From: JALXDT01 sp964634755
GTDB taxonomy: Bacteria; Acidobacteriota; Aminicenantia; JAMOAD01
NCBI GenBank assembly: GCA_964634755.1
Contig: CAZWJH010000044.1
Span: forward strand, 1 to 20,421
Length of the DNA: 20,421 nucleotides
Direction: 5' to 3'
Shown: one piece after another, positions 15,482-20,421 of the stretch
Numbering within the stretch: position 1 is the stretch's first letter
Layout of the letters: each line of letters begins with the position of its first letter
Position numbers and translations under genes: made by a program
The notes under the pieces: generated by a model
Seen by the model: the letters and a program-made list of their open reading frames with translations, nothing else
Told to the model about the DNA's origin: nothing
The model's database searches: none

Positions 15482-15503
15482 TAATGAAAAATAGGAGGAA
15501 AGA

Positions 15504-16709
15504 ATGATCATAATGGTCCTCAATAGTGGCTCTTCATCGGTTAAGTATCAACTCTTTAATATTGATAAAGAAGAAGTTTTAGCAAAAGGAATAGTTGAAA
15601 GAATAGGTCTTGATGGTTCAAGACTAAAGCATGTAACAGAAAAGAAAGATTTATTTATTGAGCTGGAGATAAATGACCATGATGAGGCGATTGAATTAAT
15701 TTTGAAGGTTCTTGTGGATGAAGATTATGGGGTAATTAATAATATAACTGAAATAAAAGCAGTTGGACATAGAGTCGTTCATGGTGGAGAATATTTTACA
15801 GAATCATCTCTTATAACAGAGGATGTGATGAAAATATTGGAAGAATGTATCCCCCTGGCTCCTCTTCATAACCCTGCTAATATTATGGGAATAAAAGCAA
15901 TGTCAAAGATTTTACCCGAAATCCCTCAAGTTGCTGTTTTTGATACTTCTTTTCATCAGACTATACCGAATTATGCTTTCCTTTATGCTATACCCTATGA
16001 GTTTTACGAAAAACAAAAGATTAGAAGATACGGATTTCATGGAACTTCTCACAGATATGTTTCCAAAAGAGCAGCCCAGCTTGCAAAAATAGATTACAAT
16101 AAAGCAAAAATAATTTCTGCCCATCTCGGGAATGGAGCATCTATAACCGCTATTTCAGGGGGAAAATCTATGGATACTTCTATGGGGTATACTCCTCTTG
16201 AAGGTCTTGTGATGGGAACAAGAAGCGGAGATATTGATCCCGCTATTCTAGTAGCCCTGTTGAGGGAAAAAAAGATGAGCGCCACTTCAATAGACAATTT
16301 GTTAAACAAAAAAAGCGGAGTTTTAGGAATTTCAGGTATTTCAAGTGATATGAGAGATCTTGAAAAAGCTGCGGCAAATGGAGAGAAAAGAGCGGAGCTC
16401 GCTCTTACCATTTATGCTTATCGCCTAAAAAAATACATAGGAGCATATTTAGCTGTTTTAGGAGGAGCCGATTTATTGGTTTTTACCGGGGGGATTGGGG
16501 AAAACTCCTTTTTTATTAGAGAAAAAGCGCTTGAAGGATTGGATTTTTTTGGTATAATTTTAGATAAGGAAAAGAATAAGAAAGCCAAAAAGAAGGAGGT
16601 CGATATTTCGGCTGAAGAGTCTAAGGTCAAAATTTTAGTGGTGCCTACTAATGAAGAACTTGTAATAGCAAGAGATACGAGGGAAATAATTGAAAGGGAG
16701 GTAAAATGA
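15504..16709 (+). CDS. ackA: Acetate kinase
   Basis: A 401-aa ASKHA-fold enzyme that interconverts acetyl phosphate + ADP and acetate + ATP in the cytoplasm. Active-site residues line up with the Methanosarcina enzyme almost number for number: Asn7 in LNSGSSSVKY, Arg90 in GHRVVHGG, Asp147 in FDTSFHQT, His179 in YGFHGTSH, Arg240 in MGTRSGD and Glu384 in PTNEELVIARDT. HLGNGAS (207-213) and FTGGIGENS also match the family. Length is normal and no residue is missing. The start is fixed by AGGAGG five bases before the ATG. The usual partner, phosphotransacetylase (pta), is not adjacent; instead the stop overlaps the HEAT-repeat gene by ATGA. Acetyl phosphate can phosphorylate receivers such as the CheY encoded downstream, but a link here is speculation. 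Confidence 0.97.
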   Translation: MIIMVLNSGSSSVKYQLFNIDKEEVLAKGIVERIGLDGSRLKHVTEKKDLFIELEINDHDEAIELILKVLVDEDYGVINNITEIKAVGHRVVHGGEYFTESSLITEDVMKILEECIPLAPLHNPANIMGIKAMSKILPEIPQVAVFDTSFHQTIPNYAFLYAIPYEFYEKQKIRRYGFHGTSHRYVSKRAAQLAKIDYNKAKIISAHLGNGASITAISGGKSMDTSMGYTPLEGLVMGTRSGDIDPAILVALLREKKMSATSIDNLLNKKSGVLGISGISSDMRDLEKAAANGEKRAELALTIYAYRLKKYIGAYLAVLGGADLLVFTGGIGENSFFIREKALEGLDFFGIILDKEKNKKAKKKEVDISAEESKVKILVVPTNEELVIARDTREIIEREVK

Positions 16710-19150
16710 GTGAAAATGACGAATTAAAGTATTATAGGGAAACGTTGGATTCCGAAGAGCTTGAGCAAGCATTAATGGGGGTACAGGTGTTAGCTCAGAT
16801 TCCTGATCGAGAGGCAAGAAAGATTTTAATAAATAAAGTAAATCATCCACTCTGGCAAGTAAGGAATGCAATTGTGGAAGCTTTAATAGAAATAATTGAA
16901 AAAGAGGATGTCCCTCTTTTGGTTGAAAAAATTAGATCTCAGGATGCCAAAGAGAGAAATGCAGCTAGATCCATTTTGAAAGAGAGGGGAGATATAGTGA
17001 TTCCCTTTCTTGTAAAAAACCTTGAAAGTGATGATGTTGATGTGAAAATCCTTTCTCTTAATACATTGGGAATGGTTAGAGCAAGAGAAGCGATTGATTC
17101 AATTGTAAAAATGCTTGATGATCCAGACCAAAATGTCAGAGAAAGTGCAATTGAAGCATTGGGACTTTTAAAGGCAGAGCTTGAAGTAGAAATATTAACA
17201 GAGAGAATGTTAAAAGAAAAGGATGAATGGTCAAAGATTCCATACATAGTTACTCTCGGAGAGATAGGCGATTCTTATCCGGTTCCTTATTTAATAGAGT
17301 ATCTTGATTCTGAGATTTTGCAATTACCTGCTATAGAAGCTTTAGGTAAGATAAAAGATGAGAGAGCTTTCTTCCCTCTTTTAAAACTTTTAAAAACCGA
17401 TGATGAAGATATTATTACTCAGGCAGTTCTTGCAAGGGCTGAGATTTTAAACAATGTTAAGGAGAGATTGAAAGAAGAAGATTTAGAATGGGTGCTTGAG
17501 GCGATTAAGGAAAAAACGAGGAAAAAAGTAGCCGGTCAGTTAATTGGGAAAGTTCTTTCATTGGTAAAGAACTTTAATAATGAGCAATTAATTAAAGTCT
17601 TTGATTCAATAATCTGGGTAGGTGCAAAAGTTCCTTTAAGTTCTTTATTACCCTATCTTGAAAGGGAGGAGATAAATGAAAGTGCAGAAAAAGTTCTCTT
17701 AGAAAATTCTGTTGAAGATATTGACCCCTGGGAAATTCTTTCTTCGGGAAAGTACGGAAAGTTTGTGGTGAAATCAATTATTAAGTATATAGGAGAGAAG
17801 AAAAAAGAAAAGAAAAAGGATTGGTTTTTTAAATGTATAGACTCCTCTTTTGATCCAATAATAAAAGTCTTTACCATAAAAGAATGGGGAAATTGGTTAG
17901 AGAGAGAAGATCTTAAGAGTTTAATAGATATAATTAAGAATGAGACAGATGAAAGTGTTTTAAGAGAAGCTATTCATCTTGTATCCAAATATGTTGAACT
18001 TGAAGAGGAGATTAAAGTATATGCGAGTGATGAAAATCCTACCTTGAGAGAGATGGCTATAAAAACATTGGGAATAATGAAATCAGATTTTTTAGATGAA
18101 AATTATGCATTATTTTTAGATGATGCTTCCCCAAAGGTAAGAGCTATGACTCTTAGAAGTCTTGGCTATTATTACAAGGGGAAAAAAGATAGATTAGATG
18201 AGAACAAACTTTCGGCTATTGCAGCACTTATTAATGATGAAAATGATGAAGTTAAAGATGAAGTTATTATTTCATTGGGAAGAATAGGAACATCTGAAGT
18301 TGTTGATTATCTTTTAGAATTTGTAAATCCAGAAATGGATGTAAATTTTTCTCTTCTGTTTTATATCCTTTCGGAATTGGAAGATGAGAGAATAAAGAAA
18401 AAGTTTAAGGAAATTTTAAAAGAAAACAATAATGAGCAATTTGTTTATCTTACGGTGGAAAATATCGGTAAAAAACCTGACTCTTATTATTATGAAGAGT
18501 TGAAAACTCTTCTTAACGCGGATGATTCATTCCTTTTAACAGCTGTTTTGGAGGCTCTCAGTGGGATTGAGGTGAAGGAAGAGGAAGTTTTGAAAAAGGT
18601 GAAGAAAATTCTTGAAAATTCAAGTGATTACAATATTTTATCTTCTTCAATTAAAATTTTAGGCAATTCTAAATATTTTCCTGCTGTAGAATCTATCAAA
18701 AAACTTACGAAGAACCAGCGAGAAAATTATCCTGATTTTCTCTTGATTTCCATATTGGAAGCTTTAAGAAATATGAATGTGTTTTGTACAAATTTAATTT
18801 ACTATATGTTTTCCCGTAAAAAGTTTATCCCGGAACTTTTTGAGTATTTACAAGGGATTTCTGAATCGCATAGAAATGAAGTTATTAAAATATATGAAAA
18901 TTTAAGGTCTTACGGGGAAAAAAGGGCTTTCTTGGTTGTTTACAGAAGAATAAGAGATAAAGAATCTATAAATCATTTAAAATTAGCGTTAAAGGAAAAA
19001 GCGGTAAGTGTTAGAGGAACTGCCTATCTTCATCTCTATTCTATTTTTAAAGAAACAGGTGATGATTCAATAAAGATGATAGAGAAACTTGAGAGAGAAA
19101 AGATAGATCCATTTCTTTTAAACTTTGAATTTGATTGGGGTAAAAAATGA
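16706..19150 (+). CDS. Large HEAT-repeat protein
   Basis: An 814-aa soluble protein built of HEAT (PBS-lyase-type) helical repeats, with no signal peptide or membrane segment. Clear repeat cores include VKILSLNTLGMV (about 113-124), VRESAIEALGLL (144-155) and IEALGKIKDERAFFPLLKLL (210-229). A second run follows at about 447-530: LREMAIKTLGIM, VRAMTLRSLGYY and VKDEVIISLGRI. The stretches between (about 260-430 and 550-814) are also helical but more degenerate. HEAT solenoids are protein-binding scaffolds; no enzymatic motif is visible. The ATG overlaps the ackA stop (ATGA) with GGGAGGT four bases upstream, and its own stop overlaps cheR the same way. The context suggests a scaffold or sensor subunit for the CheR/CheY system, which is inference. 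Confidence 0.88.
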   Translation: MSENDELKYYRETLDSEELEQALMGVQVLAQIPDREARKILINKVNHPLWQVRNAIVEALIEIIEKEDVPLLVEKIRSQDAKERNAARSILKERGDIVIPFLVKNLESDDVDVKILSLNTLGMVRAREAIDSIVKMLDDPDQNVRESAIEALGLLKAELEVEILTERMLKEKDEWSKIPYIVTLGEIGDSYPVPYLIEYLDSEILQLPAIEALGKIKDERAFFPLLKLLKTDDEDIITQAVLARAEILNNVKERLKEEDLEWVLEAIKEKTRKKVAGQLIGKVLSLVKNFNNEQLIKVFDSIIWVGAKVPLSSLLPYLEREEINESAEKVLLENSVEDIDPWEILSSGKYGKFVVKSIIKYIGEKKKEKKKDWFFKCIDSSFDPIIKVFTIKEWGNWLEREDLKSLIDIIKNETDESVLREAIHLVSKYVELEEEIKVYASDENPTLREMAIKTLGIMKSDFLDENYALFLDDASPKVRAMTLRSLGYYYKGKKDRLDENKLSAIAALINDENDEVKDEVIISLGRIGTSEVVDYLLEFVNPEMDVNFSLLFYILSELEDERIKKKFKEILKENNNEQFVYLTVENIGKKPDSYYYEELKTLLNADDSFLLTAVLEALSGIEVKEEEVLKKVKKILENSSDYNILSSSIKILGNSKYFPAVESIKKLTKNQRENYPDFLLISILEALRNMNVFCTNLIYYMFSRKKFIPELFEYLQGISESHRNEVIKIYENLRSYGEKRAFLVVYRRIRDKESINHLKLALKEKAVSVRGTAYLHLYSIFKETGDDSIKMIEKLEREKIDPFLLNFEFDWGKK

Positions 19151-20001
19151 GGGTTGAGCAAATAAAAGAGGATGAGCTTTTGTTAATAAAAAAATTACTT
19201 TATGAGCAAACAGGTCTGGCTTTTGAAGAAAGCCAGTGGAATTTTTTTAAGAAGAGAATAATAAAAAGATTGGAAGAATCAAAGTTTAATTCTTTTAAAG
19301 AGTATCTAAGTTTTTTAAAATTTGATAGAAGAGGAAAGGATGAGCTTAAAGATTTATATAATCTTTTAACTGTAAATGAAACATATTTTTTCAGGGAAAT
19401 GCCTCAGCTTAAAGCTCTTGTTGATATAGTTATACCCGAGATTCTTGAAAGAAAAAAAAATGAGATTCTTAAAAGTATAAGAATCTGGAGTGCTGCCTGT
19501 TCTAATGGGGCAGAACCCTATTCTTTAGCTATTATGCTTAAGGAGCATGGCTTTACCGATAAGGAAGTTAAGATAAATATTTATGGTACAGATATAAATA
19601 CAGAGGTTATAAATACAGCCCGTTCAGGAATTTTTTCAGAACCTGATCTTAGAAATACTCCGGAAGATTTGAAGAAAAAATATTTCGTGAAAAAAGGAAG
19701 TTTTTATGAACTTAGTAGTGAGATAAAGAAAATGGTGACATTTAGTGTGGTAAATCTCTTTTCAAAAACTCAGACATTTACGATTAAGAATATTGATATA
19801 ATTTTTTGTAGAAATGTTTTGATTTATTTTAACCTTAAATCTAAAAAGATTGTTGCAAGCAATCTCTATAATTCTTTAAATCCGGGAGGATATCTATTCC
19901 TTGGAATGTCTGATACTCTTTTTAAAGTTACAAATTTATTTTTGTTGAAGCCATTGAAAGGAGTTATGGTTTACAGAAAACCAGAAGGGGGTGTAAAATG
20001 A
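19147..20001 (+). CDS. cheR: CheR-type protein-glutamate methyltransferase
   Basis: A 284-aa SAM-dependent methyltransferase with the CheR layout: a small helical N-terminal domain (about 1-75), then the catalytic Rossmann domain. Motifs: NETYFFRE (77-84, usual NETxFFRD), SAACSNGAEPYSLA (115-128, the SAM-binding loop), YGTDI (146-150), CRNVLIYF (221-228) and LNPGGYLFLGMSD (244-256). It should methylate glutamates on chemoreceptors or a receptor-like partner. The SAM loop reads GAEPYS where most CheR proteins have GEEPYS, a mild change at a conserved site. No receptor or CheB is visible in the window. It is translationally coupled to both neighbours by ATGA overlaps. Confidence 0.94.
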   Translation: MRVEQIKEDELLLIKKLLYEQTGLAFEESQWNFFKKRIIKRLEESKFNSFKEYLSFLKFDRRGKDELKDLYNLLTVNETYFFREMPQLKALVDIVIPEILERKKNEILKSIRIWSAACSNGAEPYSLAIMLKEHGFTDKEVKINIYGTDINTEVINTARSGIFSEPDLRNTPEDLKKKYFVKKGSFYELSSEIKKMVTFSVVNLFSKTQTFTIKNIDIIFCRNVLIYFNLKSKKIVASNLYNSLNPGGYLFLGMSDTLFKVTNLFLLKPLKGVMVYRKPEGGVK

Positions 20002-20369
20002 ATTTTTTATTGGTAGATGATTCTGCAATAATAAGGAAAATGGTTAAAATAGCGTTAAAAAAAGTTTTCAGAGGAGAAATTTTAGAGGCGGGAGATGGGC
20101 TTGAAGCCTTGAATGTTTTAACTATGAATCCTATAGATTTGATTATATGTGATATAAACATGCCTAATATGGATGGAATGGAGTTTTTATCAAGAGTAAA
20201 GGAAACAGATGATTTTAAAGAAATTCCTGTTATTATGTTATCAACAGAGCAAGGGGAAGAGGATATAAAGGAGGCAATAGAAAGAGGGGCTGCTGCTTAT
20301 TTGAAAAAACCTGTAAAACCGGATGTTTTAATTAAAACAATTTATGAAGTAATAAAAAAATCCTACTAA
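19998..20369 (+). CDS. cheY: Single-domain response regulator (CheY-like receiver)
   Basis: A 123-aa stand-alone receiver domain. Acidic pocket Asp7-Asp8 (LLVDDSAIIRK), phosphoacceptor Asp52 in ICDINMPNMDG, switch Ser82 in VIMLSTEQG and Lys104 in YLKKPVKP are all present, so phosphorylation should work. It has no output domain, so it signals by binding a partner such as a motor, a pilus regulator or the neighbouring HEAT protein. 'cheY' here means the family, not a proven flagellar role. The ATG overlaps the cheR stop (ATGA), with AAGGGGGTG (19985-19993) just upstream. Confidence 0.93.
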   Translation: MNFLLVDDSAIIRKMVKIALKKVFRGEILEAGDGLEALNVLTMNPIDLIICDINMPNMDGMEFLSRVKETDDFKEIPVIMLSTEQGEEDIKEAIERGAAAYLKKPVKPDVLIKTIYEVIKKSY

Positions 20370-20386
20370 GGAGTCAACTATAAGGA

Positions 20387-20421
20387 ATGAAAGAGCGGGT
20401 TGAATTTTTGATTTTTAGAGA
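20387..20421 (+). CDS. cheW: Start of a probable CheW coupling protein (cut by the right edge)
   Basis: Eighteen bases after the cheY stop an ATG opens MKERVEFLIFR and stays open to the edge. CheW proteins commonly begin with a short polar lead followed by '(Q/E)FLxFRLG', so this matches the first strand of the fold. AAGGAG (20368-20373) lies 13 bases upstream, farther than ideal, while TAAGGA abuts the ATG. Only eleven full codons are visible, so the assignment rests on this short match plus the cheR-cheY context. Confidence 0.5.
   Translation, partial: MKERVEFLIFR

Overview
This is an AT-rich, low-GC bacterial chromosome segment. Coding density is high, gaps are short and genes often overlap, and there are no rRNA or tRNA genes and no CRISPR array. 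The bacterial-type isoleucyl-tRNA synthetase with a C-terminal zinc site, the lipoprotein-processing pair LspA/Lgt, acetate kinase and the Che-type signalling proteins show a bacterium that makes lipoproteins and probably makes ATP by acetogenic fermentation. A eukaryotic-like Ser/Thr kinase with TPRs, two large GT-C membrane proteins and a B12-type radical SAM protein suit a poorly studied, probably anaerobic lineage. I cannot name the phylum from sequence alone.

Layout. Positions 1-176 (minus) hold the 5' end of a helix-turn-helix protein that resembles the N-terminus of a transposase and runs off the left edge. A 206-bp gap with a short imperfect tandem repeat and a promoter leads into a 956-aa transmembrane Ser/Thr kinase (383-3253). 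It converges, through a hairpin that could end transcription in both directions, on an unrecognised helical 211-aa protein (3257-3892, minus). From 3980 come two overlapping GT-C membrane proteins, the first AftB-like. A short secreted-protein gene follows that is split between two reading frames (7904-8360). It converges on a B12-binding radical SAM protein (8323-9825, minus).

From about 9940 rightward everything is on the plus strand: an HD-GYP protein, the ileS-lspA-lgt operon, an atypical thioredoxin-like protein, ackA, a HEAT-repeat protein, cheR, cheY and the first codons of what looks like cheW. From ackA to cheY each junction is a 4-base ATGA overlap, so acetate kinase, HEAT protein, methyltransferase and receiver are probably co-transcribed and translationally coupled.

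How the genes may work together. lspA and lgt act on the same lipoprotein precursors. The two GT-C proteins plus the secreted protein look like a small cell-surface glycan unit. The HEAT-CheR-CheY-(CheW) block is the start of a chemosensory-type cluster whose other parts lie beyond the right edge. Several first-in-unit genes (383, 3892, 3980 and perhaps 9982) have a -10 box only a few bases before the ATG and no Shine-Dalgarno site, which suggests leaderless or near-leaderless mRNAs. Later genes have strong AGGAGG-type sites. Two perfect inverted repeats of 19 bp overlap the -35 boxes of ileS and ackA and are candidate operators.
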